DNA of 64,000 nt from Peteryoungia desertarenae (GTDB lineage: Bacteria; Pseudomonadota; Alphaproteobacteria; Rhizobiales; Rhizobiaceae). The notes under the pieces are model-generated. The model did not search any database, had not been told where the DNA came from, and worked only from the letters and a program-made list of their open reading frames with translations. The position numbers and the translations under genes were made by a program. Position 1 is the first letter of the stretch. Each line of letters begins with the position of its first letter. Below, piece by piece: positions 11,017 to 22,336 of this stretch. The DNA is taken from positions 932,001 to 996,000 of the forward strand of contig NZ_CP058350.1 in assembly GCF_005860795.2 (NCBI RefSeq), read 5' to 3'.

Positions 11017-12954
11017 TTAACCTGCCGCCGCCTTCTGTGTGTCCGGGCTTGCATGACCATGAGCACGCAGCACGTCGGTAATCTCGTCCAGTATTGCGGG
11101 ATCATCGATTGTTGCAGGCATTTTCCAGGGTAGACCGTCCGCAATCTTCTGCATGGTTCCGCGCAGAATTTTGCCGGATCGGGTTTTGGGTAGACGCTCG
11201 ACAATCATGACCGTCTTGAAAGCCGCGACCGGACCTATTTCATCGCGCACAAGCTGCACGATCTCCCGCTCGATTGCCTTCTGTTCCCGCACCACATTCT
11301 TCTTCAGAACAAGGAAACCACACGGAATCTGTCCTTTCAATTCATCCGCTATGCCAATGACAGCGCATTCGGCAACGTCGGGATGCATGGCGCAGACTTC
11401 TTCCATCGCTCCTGTGGAGAGGCGGTGGCCGGCGCAATTGATGATGTCGTCTGTCCTCGCCATGACAAAGACGTAACCATCTTCGTCAATGATGCCGGCA
11501 TCAGCCGTCTTGTAATATCCGGGAAATTCTTCCAGGCAGGCTGAGTGAAAACGTGCATCGGCGTTCCAGAAGGTGACCAGACATCCTGGCGGAAGGGGAA
11601 GCTTGGCAACGATGTTGCCGAGAGTTCCACGTGGAACGGGATGGCCTGCATCATCCACAACATCGAGATCATAACCCGGCATCGCCTTGGCCGGTGACCC
11701 GTGTTTCACAGGCAGCAACTCGATTCCTGTTGGATTGGCCGCAATTGACCAACCCGTTTCCGTCTGCCACCAATGGTCGATGACAGGTACCCCAAGCATA
11801 CGCTCAGCCCATTTGATCGTTTCAGGGTCAGCACGTTCGCCTGCCAGAAACAGAGCGCGCAAACCGCTCAGATCATATTTGCGAACAAACTCACCATCAC
11901 TGTCATCACGCCGGATCGCCCTGAATGCAGTTGGCGCCGTGAACAATACCTTTACATCATGCTCGGCAATAACGCGCCAGAAGGTTCCGGCATCGGGTGT
12001 TCCAACGGGCTTGCCTTCGAAAATGACCGTTGCATTACCTGCAAGCAATGGGCCGTAGACGATGTAAGAATGACCAACAACCCAGCCGATGTCTGAAGCA
12101 GCCCAGAACACTTCACCCGGCTTGACGCCATAGATGTTCGACATCGACCAATGAAGGGCAACCATGTGTCCGCCGTTGTCACGGACGACGCCTTTAGGCT
12201 GACCAGTCGTGCCAGATGTATAGAGAATATAGAGTGGATCCGTGGCGAGCACTGGCTCGCAGGGCACGCCCGTGCCATTCATCTTCTCGACTTCGACTGC
12301 CTTTGCAAGGTCAACGTCGCCGTGCTCATAACGCAAGGGCGCATGCAGTTCGTCGCGCTGGAATACAAGGCAGTAATTCGGCTTCACTTTCGCCATGTCA
12401 ACGGCATGATCAAGCAGAGGCTTGTAGGGGACGATACGTCCTGGCTCCAAGCCACAACTCGCAGTGATCACGACCTTCGCTCCGGAATCGTCAATCCGCG
12501 TTGCGAGTTCGTGCGCAGCAAAGCCGCCAAAAACGACGGAATGGACCGCACCAAGCCTTGCGCAGGCCAACATCGAAAAGACCGCCTCGGGTATCATCGG
12601 CATATAGATGATAACACGGTCGCCTTTTGCGACCCCATGGTTGCGCAGAACGGCAGCGATCGCTGTCACTTCAGCCAGCACGTCGTCAAAGCTGAAGCTG
12701 CGTTTCGCTCCGGTCATCGGGCTGTCATAGATGACGGCGGTATCGCTGCCACGACCCGCCAGCACGTGGCGATCAACACAATTGTAGCAGGTATTGGTTT
12801 CACCGCCTACGAACCAGCGGCCATAAGCCCCCTCGGACGCATCGAAGACTGTGTGTGGAGGCTTGAACCAGTGAATGCTCTCGGCCTGGGCAGCCCAGAA
12901 GGCATCCGGGGCAACTTTCCAGCCATCGTAGATTTCCTGATAGTTTCCACCCAT
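11017..12954 (-). CDS. prpE: Propionyl-CoA synthetase (PrpE/ACSS3-like)
   Basis: A 645-residue AMP-forming acyl-CoA synthetase. It shows ILYTSGTTGQPKGVVRDNGG, the HWWQTETGW adenine-site motif, and [17 protein letters not shown] with the catalytic lysine. The sequence follows the propionyl-CoA synthetase/ACSS3 pattern (YNCVDRHVLAGRG, VMARTDDIINCAGHRLSTGAMEEV) rather than Acs. The ATG at 12954 is preceded by GGGAG at 12961-12965, which decides the start; a longer frame to 13047 is rejected. It should activate propionate for the methylcitrate or methylmalonyl route; the substrate is inferred. Confidence 0.88.
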   Translation of the reverse strand: MGGNYQEIYDGWKVAPDAFWAAQAESIHWFKPPHTVFDASEGAYGRWFVGGETNTCYNCVDRHVLAGRGSDTAVIYDSPMTGAKRSFSFDDVLAEVTAIAAVLRNHGVAKGDRVIIYMPMIPEAVFSMLACARLGAVHSVVFGGFAAHELATRIDDSGAKVVITASCGLEPGRIVPYKPLLDHAVDMAKVKPNYCLVFQRDELHAPLRYEHGDVDLAKAVEVEKMNGTGVPCEPVLATDPLYILYTSGTTGQPKGVVRDNGGHMVALHWSMSNIYGVKPGEVFWAASDIGWVVGHSYIVYGPLLAGNATVIFEGKPVGTPDAGTFWRVIAEHDVKVLFTAPTAFRAIRRDDSDGEFVRKYDLSGLRALFLAGERADPETIKWAERMLGVPVIDHWWQTETGWSIAANPTGIELLPVKHGSPAKAMPGYDLDVVDDAGHPVPRGTLGNIVAKLPLPPGCLVTFWNADARFHSACLEEFPGYYKTADAGIIDEDGYVFVMARTDDIINCAGHRLSTGAMEEVCAMHPDVAECAVIGIADELKGQIPCGFLVLKKNVVREQKAIEREIVQLVRDEIGPVAAFKTVMIVERLPKTRSGKILRGTMQKIADGLPWKMPATIDDPAILDEITDVLRAHGHASPDTQKAAAG

Positions 12955-13076
12955 GTCGACCTCCCAATACGACTTGAGGCCCGAAACTGTGCTCCGAGCC
13001 GATGGAAGCAGCTTACGGATCGCAGCTCCGGGAGGGAAGACAGACAAAAGCGGTATGGCGAAGGTCTAACTCAGAC

Positions 13077-13736
13077 CTAACGGCTGCCAAAAATCGCCGA
13101 CCCAACCCGCACGCTGGTTGCGCCAAATGCAATTGCCGTCTCGAAGTCGCCGGACATGCCCATGGACAACATCGACAAACCGTTTGCATCAGCCAGCTTT
13201 GAAAGGAGCGCAAAATGTGGCCCGGGGTTCTCATCGACCGGTGGAATGCACATCAGCCCCTCGATCGGGAGCTTAAGCTCTTCGCGACACAGCCTGACGA
13301 ATGCGTTTAGGTCATCAGGGGCGATTCCCGCCTTTTGGGGCTCAAGTCCGGTGTTCACCTGGATGTAGAACGTGATCGAGCGCTGCTGCCGGTCTACTTC
13401 GTCTGCAAGCGCACGTGCAATCTTTTCACGATCGACCGTTTCAATAACATCAAACAGAGCCACTGCATCGGCAGCCTTGTTGGACTGCAGGGGGCCAATG
13501 AGATGAAGTTCGATATCGCGAAACTGTTCTCGCAGCTCAGGCCACTTTCCTTGAGCCTCCTGAACTCTGTTTTCACCAAAAATCCGGTGGCCCGCATCAA
13601 GCACTGGTCGGATATGCCCGGCATCAAACGTCTTGGACACGGCAACCAGGGAGACGGATCCAGGCTCACGCTCAGCCTCACGCGCTGCTTTGGCAATCTT
13701 GGCGATGGTTTCGTTGAGATTATCAGTCACCGACAT
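13077..13736 (-). CDS. YggS/PROSC-family pyridoxal phosphate homeostasis protein
   Basis: The 219-residue protein is a single-domain PLP-binding TIM barrel. SLVAVSKTFDAGHIRPVLDAGHRIFGENRVQEAQGKW carries the PLP lysine (VSKT) near residue 34. LHLIGPLQSNKA, IQVNTGLEPQKAGI and LSMGMSGDFETAIAFGATSVRVGSAIFG match the family throughout. These proteins buffer free PLP and have no known catalytic activity. It is divergent from leuS across about 190 bp. Confidence 0.93.
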   Translation of the reverse strand: MSVTDNLNETIAKIAKAAREAEREPGSVSLVAVSKTFDAGHIRPVLDAGHRIFGENRVQEAQGKWPELREQFRDIELHLIGPLQSNKAADAVALFDVIETVDREKIARALADEVDRQQRSITFYIQVNTGLEPQKAGIAPDDLNAFVRLCREELKLPIEGLMCIPPVDENPGPHFALLSKLADANGLSMLSMGMSGDFETAIAFGATSVRVGSAIFGSR

Positions 13737-13924
13737 GAGAGATCTTCCTGTTGAACGGGATCATGCGCATCAGTTGGCGCTTGCGACAGCAGGTAGATCG
13801 TGGCTTGTGCCTTGGCAAGGCTTGCAGTTGAACTCGTTGCCGACCCTCGGAAACTTGACGCTTGCGTGGTTTCGTGGTGAAGGTCAGCCCTTCCTTTTTG
13901 ACATGATTTCCGGAAATGCGATCC

Positions 13925-16546
13925 ATGGCCACCGAACGTTACAATCCGCGCGACGCCGAGCCTCGCTGGCAGGCGAAATGGTCCGAAGAAAATGTCTTCG
14001 TCACCGACAACAACGACCCGCGCGAGAAATACTACGTGCTGGAGATGTTCCCTTATCCATCGGGCCGCATCCATATGGGCCACGTTCGCAATTATGCCAT
14101 GGGTGATGTCGTCGCCCGCTATAAGCGCGCTCGCGGGTACAACGTCCTTCATCCCATGGGCTGGGACGCCTTTGGCATGCCGGCTGAAAACGCGGCGATG
14201 AAGAACAAGGTTCACCCGAAGGCCTGGACATACGAAAACATTGCCACCATGCGTGGACAATTGAAATCCATGGGGCTGTCACTCGACTGGTCTCGAGAAT
14301 TCGCAACATGCGACGTCGAATACTATCAGCGCCAGCAGCATCTGTTCCTCGACTTTCTCGAGAAAGGCTTGGTTTACCGGAAGAACTCGAAGGTAAACTG
14401 GGATCCGGAAGACATGACCGTTCTGGCCAATGAACAGGTCATCGATGGCCGAGGCTGGAGGTCAGGCGCTCTGGTGGAGCAACGGGAACTGACCCAGTGG
14501 TTCTTCAAGATTACTGATTTCAGCGAAGACCTGCTGGAAGCACTCGACACACTCGATCAATGGCCGGAAAAGGTCCGCCTGATGCAGAAGAACTGGATCG
14601 GTCGTTCCGAAGGTATGACGATCCGCTGGGAGATTGCGTCCGGTAGCGACCAGAAGGAAGTCACCGTCTATACCACGAGGCCTGATACGCTGTTTGGCGC
14701 CTCGTTCCTGGCGATCTCGGCAGACCATCCCCTGGCAAAGGAAGTTTCAGCCACGAATCGGGCGATCGAGGAATTCTGCGACGAATGCCGACGGGCCGGG
14801 ACATCGCTGGCGGCACTCGAAACGGCGGAGAAAAAGGGGATCGACACCGGAGTGCGAGTGCGTCATCCGCTCGATCCCACATGGGAACTACCGGTTTACG
14901 TCGCTAACTTTGTGCTGATGGATTATGGCACAGGTGCAATTTTTGGCTGCCCATCCGGGGACCAGCGCGACCTTGATTTCGCTCGGAAGTACGATCTTCC
15001 CGTCGTGGCCGTTGTCATGCCGAAGGATGCAGATGCGTCCACGTTCGAGATTGCGGATACCGCCTATACGGATGACGGCGTGATGATCAACTCTGACTTC
15101 TTGAACGGTCTGAGCACCACTGACGCATTCGAGCAGGTCGCAATGAGGTTGACGAGCCAGATTTTTGGCGACGCGCCCCAGGGCGAGCGCAAGGTCAATT
15201 TCCGCCTCCGTGACTGGGGCATCTCACGTCAGCGATATTGGGGTTGCCCGATCCCGGTTATTCACTGTGATGATTGCGGAGTTGTGTCGGTACCGAAGAA
15301 GGACCTGCCGGTCCGCCTTCCGGACGATGTCAGCTTTGACAAGCCGGGCAATCCGCTGGACCGCCATCCGACATGGCGACATGTCGCTTGTCCGAACTGC
15401 GGAAAAGAAGCTCGGCGCGAAACCGACACGATGGATACATTCGTGGATTCAAGCTGGTACTTTGCACGCTTTACCGCACCTTGGGAGGATGAGCCGACTG
15501 ATCCGAAGGCAGCCAACAAATGGCTCCCGGTGGATCAGTATATAGGTGGGATTGAACATGCGATCCTGCACCTTCTTTATTCCCGGTTCTTCACCAGAGC
15601 CATGCGGGAAACCGGCCATCTCGACGTCAAGGAGCCATTCAGAGGTCTCTTCACCCAGGGAATGGTGGTGCATGAGACCTATAGTCGCGGCGAAGGTCTC
15701 AGCCGTGAATGGTTGGCTCCTGCCGATCTGCGGATTGAGGAGGTCGAAGGGCAGCGACGCGCCTTCATGCTGGATGGCGGCGAAGAGGTAAGAATTGGTG
15801 GCATCGAAAAGATGTCGAAGTCGAAGAAGAATGTTGTCGACCCAGACGACATCATTGCCTCTTATGGCGCCGATACAGCACGGTTCTTCGTTCTTTCTGA
15901 CTCTCCACCAGACCGTGATGTCATCTGGTCTGAGGCCGGCGTTGAAGGTGCCCACCGCTTCGTTCAACGCGTTTGGCGCTTGATTTCGGAGGCTTCTGAT
16001 GCGCTGAGGGCTGTAGCGCCATCACCCGGAAAACAAGGGGAAGCTCTTGCTGTCTCGCAGGCGGCACACAGAACTCTGAAGGCCGTGCAGGCAGATCTGG
16101 ACAAGCTGGCGTTCAACAAGGCCATTGCCCGCATCTACGAGTTCGTCAACACTCTGGCTGCTCCCTTGGCAAAGGTATCAGCCGGCGGGGAAGAAAGCGG
16201 GTTTACGTCGGCGGTACGTGAGGCAGCGGAGATCCTAATCCATCTTATCGCTCCGATGACGCCACATCTTGCGGAAGAGTGCTGGCAAAGGCTGGGCAAT
16301 CACGGGATGGTGGCCAAAGCGTCATGGCCAAGCTTTGATGAAAGCCTGGTCGCGGTAAATGAAGTCACACTGCCTGTTCAAGTGAATGGCAAGAAGCGTG
16401 GCGAATTGACAATCAGCCGCGAGGCAGACCAAGATATGGTCATTGCTGCCGTGCTGGAACTGGACGCCGTAAAGGCTGTTCTTTCCGGTCAGGCACCGAA
16501 GAAAGTCATTGTTGTACCGCAAAGGATTGTGAACATTGTCGTTTAA
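13925..16546 (+). CDS. leuS: Leucyl-tRNA synthetase
   Basis: The 873-residue class I synthetase charges tRNA-Leu. It has the HIGH motif as HMGH in [15 protein letters not shown], an editing (CP1) domain with [16 protein letters not shown], a zinc-type insertion (CDDCGVV...CPNCGKE), and the KMSKS motif in [15 protein letters not shown]. The C-terminal anticodon-binding and LeuRS-specific domains are complete. The ATG at 13925 gives [16 protein letters not shown], the usual start; an ATG three codons upstream is possible. It overlaps lptE by 11 nt. Confidence 0.96.
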   Translation: MATERYNPRDAEPRWQAKWSEENVFVTDNNDPREKYYVLEMFPYPSGRIHMGHVRNYAMGDVVARYKRARGYNVLHPMGWDAFGMPAENAAMKNKVHPKAWTYENIATMRGQLKSMGLSLDWSREFATCDVEYYQRQQHLFLDFLEKGLVYRKNSKVNWDPEDMTVLANEQVIDGRGWRSGALVEQRELTQWFFKITDFSEDLLEALDTLDQWPEKVRLMQKNWIGRSEGMTIRWEIASGSDQKEVTVYTTRPDTLFGASFLAISADHPLAKEVSATNRAIEEFCDECRRAGTSLAALETAEKKGIDTGVRVRHPLDPTWELPVYVANFVLMDYGTGAIFGCPSGDQRDLDFARKYDLPVVAVVMPKDADASTFEIADTAYTDDGVMINSDFLNGLSTTDAFEQVAMRLTSQIFGDAPQGERKVNFRLRDWGISRQRYWGCPIPVIHCDDCGVVSVPKKDLPVRLPDDVSFDKPGNPLDRHPTWRHVACPNCGKEARRETDTMDTFVDSSWYFARFTAPWEDEPTDPKAANKWLPVDQYIGGIEHAILHLLYSRFFTRAMRETGHLDVKEPFRGLFTQGMVVHETYSRGEGLSREWLAPADLRIEEVEGQRRAFMLDGGEEVRIGGIEKMSKSKKNVVDPDDIIASYGADTARFFVLSDSPPDRDVIWSEAGVEGAHRFVQRVWRLISEASDALRAVAPSPGKQGEALAVSQAAHRTLKAVQADLDKLAFNKAIARIYEFVNTLAAPLAKVSAGGEESGFTSAVREAAEILIHLIAPMTPHLAEECWQRLGNHGMVAKASWPSFDESLVAVNEVTLPVQVNGKKRGELTISREADQDMVIAAVLELDAVKAVLSGQAPKKVIVVPQRIVNIVV

Positions 16547-17045
16547 TCTCAGCCGCACAACAATGGTTCGCGGGGCTATCATCGCCAGCCTCCTGGTTCT
16601 GGTTGGCTGCCAGGCGCGACCTCTTCATGATGATCCAGCAACTCAGGAAAGCCTTGGAGCAATCGAGTTCGCGGAAGTATCCACGCGCGCCGGTCTCGAG
16701 GTCAGAAACCGGCTCGTCTTCCTAGCAGGCAATGGCGCCGGCGAGGACGATGCGCCTCAATATCGTGTTGACCTATCTGTATCGAGTTCCGCACAGGGGG
16801 TTCAACTGAACGAGCAAACAACGACGCCAAATGCAGGACGGGCGATTGTTTCGGCAACCTACACATTGAGACGTACTTCTGACGACAGTGTCATCAAGGC
16901 CGGGCGGCGGCAGACTGTTGCTCTCTTTGATTATCCTCGGCAGGAATTTGCAAAATTGCGTGCTGCGCGTGATGCCGAAGATCGTGCCTCGCATGAATTG
17001 GCTGAATTGATTTATGCCGATCTTGCCATCGCCCTAGGTCGCTAA
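16536..17045 (+). CDS. lptE: LPS assembly lipoprotein LptE
   Basis: The 169-residue protein begins with a lipoprotein signal, ending in the lipobox LVGC with Cys25 as the acylated residue. LptE plugs the LptD barrel that inserts lipopolysaccharide in the outer membrane. The body ([35 protein letters not shown]) fits alphaproteobacterial LptE, which is poorly conserved. The TTG start at 16536 is supported by AAGGA 9 nt upstream; an ATG at 16563 is the alternative. Location between leuS and holA matches the conserved leuS-lptE-holA order. Confidence 0.85.
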   Translation: MSFNLSRTTMVRGAIIASLLVLVGCQARPLHDDPATQESLGAIEFAEVSTRAGLEVRNRLVFLAGNGAGEDDAPQYRVDLSVSSSAQGVQLNEQTTTPNAGRAIVSATYTLRRTSDDSVIKAGRRQTVALFDYPRQEFAKLRAARDAEDRASHELAELIYADLAIALGR

Positions 17046-17054
17046 GATGCGACA

Positions 17055-18098
17055 ATGGTCGAGATAAAGTCCCACGAGTTTGATGGCTTCCTGCAGAAGT
17101 CCGCGAGACATTATAGGCTCTTTCTAGTCTATGGTCCGGACAGGGGGCTCGTAGGTGAGCGCGCAGCTGAACTGTCAAAGCAGACAACTGTTGATCTCAG
17201 TGACAGTTTTGCCGTCACCAAACTCGAGAGCTCCGATCTGCAGTCCGATCCGGGGCGCCTTGTCGATGAGGTCAATTCCCTCGGTCTCTTTGGCGGTGAA
17301 AGGCTTGTGTGGGTTCGGAATGCGGCTAACGAGAAGGCCGTGATTGAAGGATTGCAGATCCTCGCGTCTGATCCACCGACCGGGGCTACGGTTATCATTG
17401 AGGCCGGTGACCTGAAGAAGGGATCAGCACTGCGAAAAGTCGCCGAATCCGAGCGAGGCATTGCCTGTATTGCGTGCTACCAGGATGATGTACGCGCGCT
17501 CAATGCCTTGATCGACCATGAACTGGCGACTGAAAGGTTGCGCATCACTCCTGCAGCAAGAGAACTTCTGCTTGAATCCATCGGCGGCGACCGTATTGCG
17601 TCCCGTAACGAAATCCGCAAGCTCATATTGTATTGTCATGGACATGAGTTGATTGATGAAACCCACGTGCTGGAAATCATTGGGGATGCAAGCACCATTT
17701 CAACTGACAGCGTTGTAGACGCTGTTCTATCGGGAGATGCAGATGTTCTCCATCACGCCCTGCAGAAGGTCATTTCATCCAAAACCCCCGTATTCCTCGT
17801 CTTGCAGTCTTGTCTCAAGCAATTTCAGCAACTCGAATTGATGCGCAGCGAAATGGACGACAGGAGGCAACAGGCTGGGCAGATCATGCAATCACTCGGG
17901 CGAGGGATTCACTTTCGCAGAAAGCCAATCGTGGAGCGCGCGCTCCGCAACTGGACCACACCAGACCTCGCAAGGGAATCAAGCCGGATTCATGCAGCAA
18001 TACTGCAAAGCAGGCAACGTCCTCAGCTTGAAGACAACTTGGCCATGCAAACACTTCTGGCAGTAACGCTCCAGGCAGCCCGGCGGAATAGAGGCTGA
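17055..18098 (+). CDS. holA: DNA polymerase III delta subunit
   Basis: The 347-residue clamp-loader subunit opens the beta sliding clamp. FLVYGPDRGLVGERAAEL opens the AAA+-like domain, and LESIGGDRIASRNEIRKLILYC is the characteristic motif linking the second domain. The C-terminal helical collar (SLGRGIHFRRKPIVERALRNW) is complete. As in other delta subunits the ATP-binding motif is degenerate. It lies 9 nt after lptE and ends only 4 bp from the parB stop, so the two converge with no room for a separate terminator. Confidence 0.92.
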   Translation: MVEIKSHEFDGFLQKSARHYRLFLVYGPDRGLVGERAAELSKQTTVDLSDSFAVTKLESSDLQSDPGRLVDEVNSLGLFGGERLVWVRNAANEKAVIEGLQILASDPPTGATVIIEAGDLKKGSALRKVAESERGIACIACYQDDVRALNALIDHELATERLRITPAARELLLESIGGDRIASRNEIRKLILYCHGHELIDETHVLEIIGDASTISTDSVVDAVLSGDADVLHHALQKVISSKTPVFLVLQSCLKQFQQLELMRSEMDDRRQQAGQIMQSLGRGIHFRRKPIVERALRNWTTPDLARESSRIHAAILQSRQRPQLEDNLAMQTLLAVTLQAARRNRG

Positions 18099-18102
18099 AA
18101 GG

Positions 18103-18984
18103 CTACCGGCCTTCAAGCAGGCGGCAGATTTCCTCAAGCTGATCAAGCGACTTGTAGCTGATTTTCATCTGCCCACCGGCACCTTTGTGATTGATTGTGA
18201 CGGCGAGACCCAAGCGATCAGACAGGCTGCGCTCCAACGCGATCGTGTCCGAGTCCTTTGTTTCACGAACCTCATCCTGAGGGGGCGCATTCTGCGCCTT
18301 GATATGGTTCTGGGCGAGCTTTTCCGCATCTCGCACTGACAGACCCTTTGCCGTAATTGTCTTGGCAAGGACGACCGGGTCCGGCGTCGAAACGAGTGCG
18401 CGTGCGTGCCCAGCGGAAAGGCTACCGTCTGCAAGCATGTCGCGCACAGGATCGGGTAACTTCAAGAGGCGCAAACTATTGGCGACATGGCTGCGGCTCT
18501 TCCCAATGATCTCCCCGAGGTCATTCTGAGTGTAGCCGTGTTCCGCAATCAATTGCTCGTAACCGAGCGCCTCTTCCAATGGATTTAGATCCGCTCTTTG
18601 AACGTTTTCAACAATCGCAAGCTCAAGGGCAGTGCGGTCGTCAACGTCCCGAACGATCACAGGAATCTCGATCAAACCGGCAAGCTGAGCAGCACGCCAA
18701 CGTCGTTCGCCGGCTATGATCTCATAGCGGTTCGCCGAAATTGTTCTGACCACCACGGGCTGTACAATACCATGTTGACGGATCGAACCGGCCAGATCCT
18801 GCAGCTCCGCCTCGTCGAAATAACGGCGCGGGTTTTTCGGGCTGCGTGCCACAAATTCGATGGGCACAGTCCGGTCAGGATTAACACTCTGGCGAACTTC
18901 ACCCGCCGCTACAGGGTGATCCATCTCACCGATGAGCGCTGCCAGACCTCGACCCAGACGTCGCTTGGAACCATCATCAACCAT
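18103..18984 (-). CDS. parB: Chromosome partitioning protein ParB
   Basis: The 293-residue CTP-dependent DNA clamp binds parS near the origin. The N-terminal CTPase domain shows SIRQHGIVQPVVVR and the GERRWRAAQLAG motif (about residues 110-121). The helix-turn-helix region is YTQNDLGEIIGKSRSHVANSLRLLKLP, and the C-terminal dimerisation domain is GQMKISYKSLDQLEEICRLL. ParB loads at the parS palindromes listed elsewhere in this window. It lies 20 bp after parA in a leftward mnmE-mnmG-rsmG-parA-parB block. Confidence 0.97.
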   Translation of the reverse strand: MVDDGSKRRLGRGLAALIGEMDHPVAAGEVRQSVNPDRTVPIEFVARSPKNPRRYFDEAELQDLAGSIRQHGIVQPVVVRTISANRYEIIAGERRWRAAQLAGLIEIPVIVRDVDDRTALELAIVENVQRADLNPLEEALGYEQLIAEHGYTQNDLGEIIGKSRSHVANSLRLLKLPDPVRDMLADGSLSAGHARALVSTPDPVVLAKTITAKGLSVRDAEKLAQNHIKAQNAPPQDEVRETKDSDTIALERSLSDRLGLAVTINHKGAGGQMKISYKSLDQLEEICRLLEGR

Positions 18985-19004
18985 TACCGCACCTCAAATA
19001 CTAA

Positions 19005-19799
19005 TCAGGCTGCTTTGCGCTGCCGCTCACGCTGGATAACCTCGGAGGCCAATTGGAGATACGCCTGACTGCCAGCACATTTGAGATCATAGAGAATTGC
19101 TGGTTTGCCATAGGAGGGCGCCTCCGAGACTCGGACGTTTCGGGGAATAAGGGTCGTGTACACCTTTTCGCCCAGATGCTCGCGCACATCATTGACCACT
19201 TGCTGCGCCAGATTATTGCGCGAATCAAACATTGTGAGCACGATTCCCTGAATATCGAGGGTGGGATTAACAGAATGTCGCACTTGATTGATGGTTTCAA
19301 GCAATTGGCTCAAACCCTCCAGGGCAAAGAATTCGCACTGAAGCGGAACCAGAACTGAGTGCGCTGCAGCCATTGCATTCATTGTCAGCAAATTAAAGGA
19401 AGGCGGGCAGTCCAGAAGAATATAGCTGAACTCTCGCGCATCATCCCGTTCCAGCGCCTTCTTGAGACGAAAAACGCGATCAGCGTGCTGGGAGATCTCC
19501 ATCTCAAATCCGAGAAGATCCATGGTTGACGGCACGATTGACAAGTTAGGGACTGCGGTCGCCAGCGCCGCCTCAGTTGCAGTATGACTCCCGATCAGGA
19601 CATCATACGAGGATAGATGGCGATCACGGCGGTCGATACCCAGCCCCGTGCTGGCATTGCCCTGCGGGTCTAGGTCAACAATCAACACCCTTTCGCCAAT
19701 CGCGGCGAGCGCAGTCGCGAGGTTGATCGCGGTGGTCGTCTTCCCGACGCCACCTTTCTGATTGGCGATGGTGATTATCCGATTTTTTTCGAGACCCAT
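19005..19799 (-). CDS. parA: Chromosome partitioning ATPase ParA
   Basis: This 264-residue Walker-type ATPase has the deviant P-loop NQKGGVGKTTTAINLATAL near residue 14, the switch I region VDLDPQGNASTGLG, and switch II LLDCPPSFN. It moves ParB-parS complexes along the nucleoid. The short form with no N-terminal HTH is the chromosomal type, not the plasmid repA type, which is a useful distinction in rhizobia. It lies 15 bp downstream of rsmG. Confidence 0.97.
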   Translation of the reverse strand: MGLEKNRIITIANQKGGVGKTTTAINLATALAAIGERVLIVDLDPQGNASTGLGIDRRDRHLSSYDVLIGSHTATEAALATAVPNLSIVPSTMDLLGFEMEISQHADRVFRLKKALERDDAREFSYILLDCPPSFNLLTMNAMAAAHSVLVPLQCEFFALEGLSQLLETINQVRHSVNPTLDIQGIVLTMFDSRNNLAQQVVNDVREHLGEKVYTTLIPRNVRVSEAPSYGKPAILYDLKCAGSQAYLQLASEVIQRERQRKAA

Positions 19800-19814
19800 G
19801 CAGCACCTGAGATG

Positions 19815-20432
19815 TTAGCCCCTGCGCTGAAGTGAGCTTATGTCCAAAATGACCGAGTCTTCTTCTACAGCGCTTCTATGTATTATCAGATCAAAGTCCC
19901 AGCGACCACGCGCTTTATCGACCTCGGCCTGATAATCCCGGCCTTTATGAAAGAGGCATCGGAGATTTCTGTTGTCCTTTGACCAAGGCTCGACAAATCG
20001 AAGGAGCAGATCCAGTTCTGCCAAAGCTCGGGCGGAAATGAGGTCCGGCGCTTGAATTTTTTCCGCAGCGTCCTCGATGCGGATCGTGTGAACGGAACCT
20101 CGACCCTGTGTTTGCAACAACGCCATTCGCAGGAAGGCCGCTTTCTTATTGTTACTCTCAACGAGATCAACGTGACCTTCGCCATGCTCTGCCAGGACTA
20201 TGGACGTAATGATCCCCGGAAATCCCCCACCGCTACCGAGATCGATCCAATGTTGCGGTGTCGTAACGATGTCTCGCAATTGGAGCGAATCGAGGACATG
20301 GCGCTCCCAGATCTGCTGTTTGGTTGACGGTGCTACAAGATTGAACGTCTTGGACCACTTGGAGAAAAGATCGACGAATGTCTCCAGTCGCTTGGCGGTT
20401 TCACGTGAAACACTCACATTGGTAGGTATCAC
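19815..20432 (-). CDS. rsmG: 16S rRNA (guanine-N7)-methyltransferase RsmG (GidB)
   Basis: The 205-residue enzyme methylates G527 of 16S rRNA; loss gives low-level streptomycin resistance in other bacteria. [20 protein letters not shown] is the SAM-binding motif, and [22 protein letters not shown] is the family signature. The GTG at 20432 is chosen because GAGG lies about 9 nt upstream and it leaves a 10-bp gap to mnmG; the frame is open further to 20531, inside mnmG. A parS site is built into codons 7-12 (VSRET). Confidence 0.9.
   Translation of the reverse strand: MIPTNVSVSRETAKRLETFVDLFSKWSKTFNLVAPSTKQQIWERHVLDSLQLRDIVTTPQHWIDLGSGGGFPGIITSIVLAEHGEGHVDLVESNNKKAAFLRMALLQTQGRGSVHTIRIEDAAEKIQAPDLISARALAELDLLLRFVEPWSKDNRNLRCLFHKGRDYQAEVDKARGRWDFDLIIHRSAVEEDSVILDISSLQRRG
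20397..20412. promoter_or_regulatory. parS site inside the start of rsmG
   Basis: GGTTTCACGTGAAACA matches the consensus TGTTTCACGTGAAACA at 15 of 16 positions, with a perfect 14-bp palindromic core. It is the ParB-binding sequence closest to parAB and the best match in the window. Confidence 0.9.
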
Positions 20433-20442
20433 CGTCTGAACC

Positions 20443-22311
20443 TCAAGAAGCTTTGGCCCTATCTTCAAATCTTTTAAAGTTTGCCACGAGGAGGGCAAGA
20501 GCTGCCGGTGTAATTCCCTCCATTCGAGCAATCTGTGCCAGATTATTGGGGGCCAACACCCGCAGTTTTTGCTTCAACTCGTTAGACAGGCCCGCAACTG
20601 TTTCGAAATCGAAGTTATCGGGGACCAAACGAGCCTCTTCCGCTTTCAGGCTAGCCACGTCATTTGCTTGCCGCTCGATATAGATCCGGTACAGGGCATC
20701 AATCGATACGGCCTGCCGCATTTTTTCCGAAGCCGTATCCAGTTCCGGCCAAATTCTGGTGAGGTCGCTCCACTCGACATCTTGATAAGCCAGAATTTCC
20801 AAGGCTGACCGACGACGACCGTCACCATTCACAGATACCGATTTGGCTGCCATTTCGGCGGGACTGGCGGTCAGCTCTGAAAGAGCCTTGTACCAGCCGG
20901 TTCGCTGGGAGCTATAGTCTTTAAATGCGTGCGCACGATCGGGTCGAACACAACCAACCCTCGTTCCAAGTTCGGTGAGTCGCATGTCTGCATTGTCGGC
21001 ACGAAGGCTCAACCGGTACTCGGCCCTCGAAGTGAACATTCGATATGGCTCAGCAACGCCAAGGGTAGTCAGGTCATCAATCATGACGCCTATGTAGGAA
21101 TCTGATCGGCTGAAGCGGACCGGATCTCTCCCAATCGCTTCCATTGCAGCGTTCAAGCCGGCGACAAGACCTTGCGCCCCGGCCTCCTCATAGCCTGTCG
21201 TACCATTGATCTGGCCGGCAAGATACAAGCCACTGACCTTCTTCACCGCCAGAGAGGTTTCCAACTCCCGGGGATCGACATAATCGTATTCGATAGCATA
21301 GCCAGATTGCAGAATCTGCACCTGTTCGAGACCTGGAATGGACCGGATGAACGCCTCCTGGACATCTTCCGGCAATGACGTGGAAATGCCGTTGGGATAG
21401 ACCGTGTGATCATCCAGTCCTTCAGGCTCCAGGAATATCTGATGACCATCTCTGTCACCAAACCGGTGGATTTTGTCTTCGATGGAGGGGCAGTAGCGCG
21501 GACCTACGCCGGAAATTTGCCCCGAATACATTGCGGAGCGGTGAATATTGTCGCGAATGATTCTATGGGTGCGGTCAGTGGTACGAGTGATTCCACAGGC
21601 AATCTGAGGTGTCGTGATTGACTCGGTCATGAAGGAAAATGGAATGGGCGCCTCATCGGCTTCCTGCATTTCCAGACTGGACCAATCGATAGTTCGACCA
21701 TCGAGACGCGCGGGCGTACCGGTTTTCAAGCGACCAAGACGCAGATGTAATGCCAACAGATCATCGCTCAAACCAAGAGCCGGCAGTTCACCGACGCGTC
21801 CCGCCGGAATGGTTCTGTCCCCGATGTGAATCATCCCACGCAAGAACGTTCCGCTCGTTAGGACAACAGTGATCCCACGGAGTTCTTGCCCGTCTTGCAA
21901 TTTGACCCCATTTATAACGGAGCCGTTCCGAAGGAGGCCTTGTACCCCGCCCTCGATGATCGTGAGATTTGAGAATCCCCTCAACTGCCGCTGGACAGCT
22001 TGACGATAAAGCTTCCGGTCAGCTTGTGTCCGTGGACCCCAAACGGCCGGGCCCTTCTTGCGGTTGAGCATTCTGAATTGGATGCCGGCTTCATCAGCTG
22101 CGACGCCCATGATACCATCCAGCGCATCAATCTCGCGGACCAGATGACCTTTCCCAAGACCACCAATGGCTGGATTGCAGGACATAACCCCAATCGTATC
22201 AACCTTGTGGGTGACCAGAGCCACATGGACACCAATTCTTGCGGCAGCTGCGGCGGCTTCCGTACCTGCGTGACCGCCTCCAATAACGATGACATCAAAC
22301 CGCGTTTCCAT
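20443..22311 (-). CDS. mnmG: tRNA uridine-5-carboxymethylaminomethyl modification enzyme MnmG (GidA)
   Basis: The 622-residue FAD protein works with MnmE to modify U34 of tRNAs. [21 protein letters not shown] near the N-terminus is the dinucleotide-binding motif. [23 protein letters not shown] and [20 protein letters not shown] are the two family signatures, and the C-terminal helical domain that binds MnmE is complete. It lies 38 bp after mnmE, its functional partner. Confidence 0.97.
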   Translation of the reverse strand: METRFDVIVIGGGHAGTEAAAAAARIGVHVALVTHKVDTIGVMSCNPAIGGLGKGHLVREIDALDGIMGVAADEAGIQFRMLNRKKGPAVWGPRTQADRKLYRQAVQRQLRGFSNLTIIEGGVQGLLRNGSVINGVKLQDGQELRGITVVLTSGTFLRGMIHIGDRTIPAGRVGELPALGLSDDLLALHLRLGRLKTGTPARLDGRTIDWSSLEMQEADEAPIPFSFMTESITTPQIACGITRTTDRTHRIIRDNIHRSAMYSGQISGVGPRYCPSIEDKIHRFGDRDGHQIFLEPEGLDDHTVYPNGISTSLPEDVQEAFIRSIPGLEQVQILQSGYAIEYDYVDPRELETSLAVKKVSGLYLAGQINGTTGYEEAGAQGLVAGLNAAMEAIGRDPVRFSRSDSYIGVMIDDLTTLGVAEPYRMFTSRAEYRLSLRADNADMRLTELGTRVGCVRPDRAHAFKDYSSQRTGWYKALSELTASPAEMAAKSVSVNGDGRRRSALEILAYQDVEWSDLTRIWPELDTASEKMRQAVSIDALYRIYIERQANDVASLKAEEARLVPDNFDFETVAGLSNELKQKLRVLAPNNLAQIARMEGITPAALALLVANFKRFEDRAKAS

Positions 22312-22336
22312 GGTTCATCCTGGCGTTAAATGCTGA

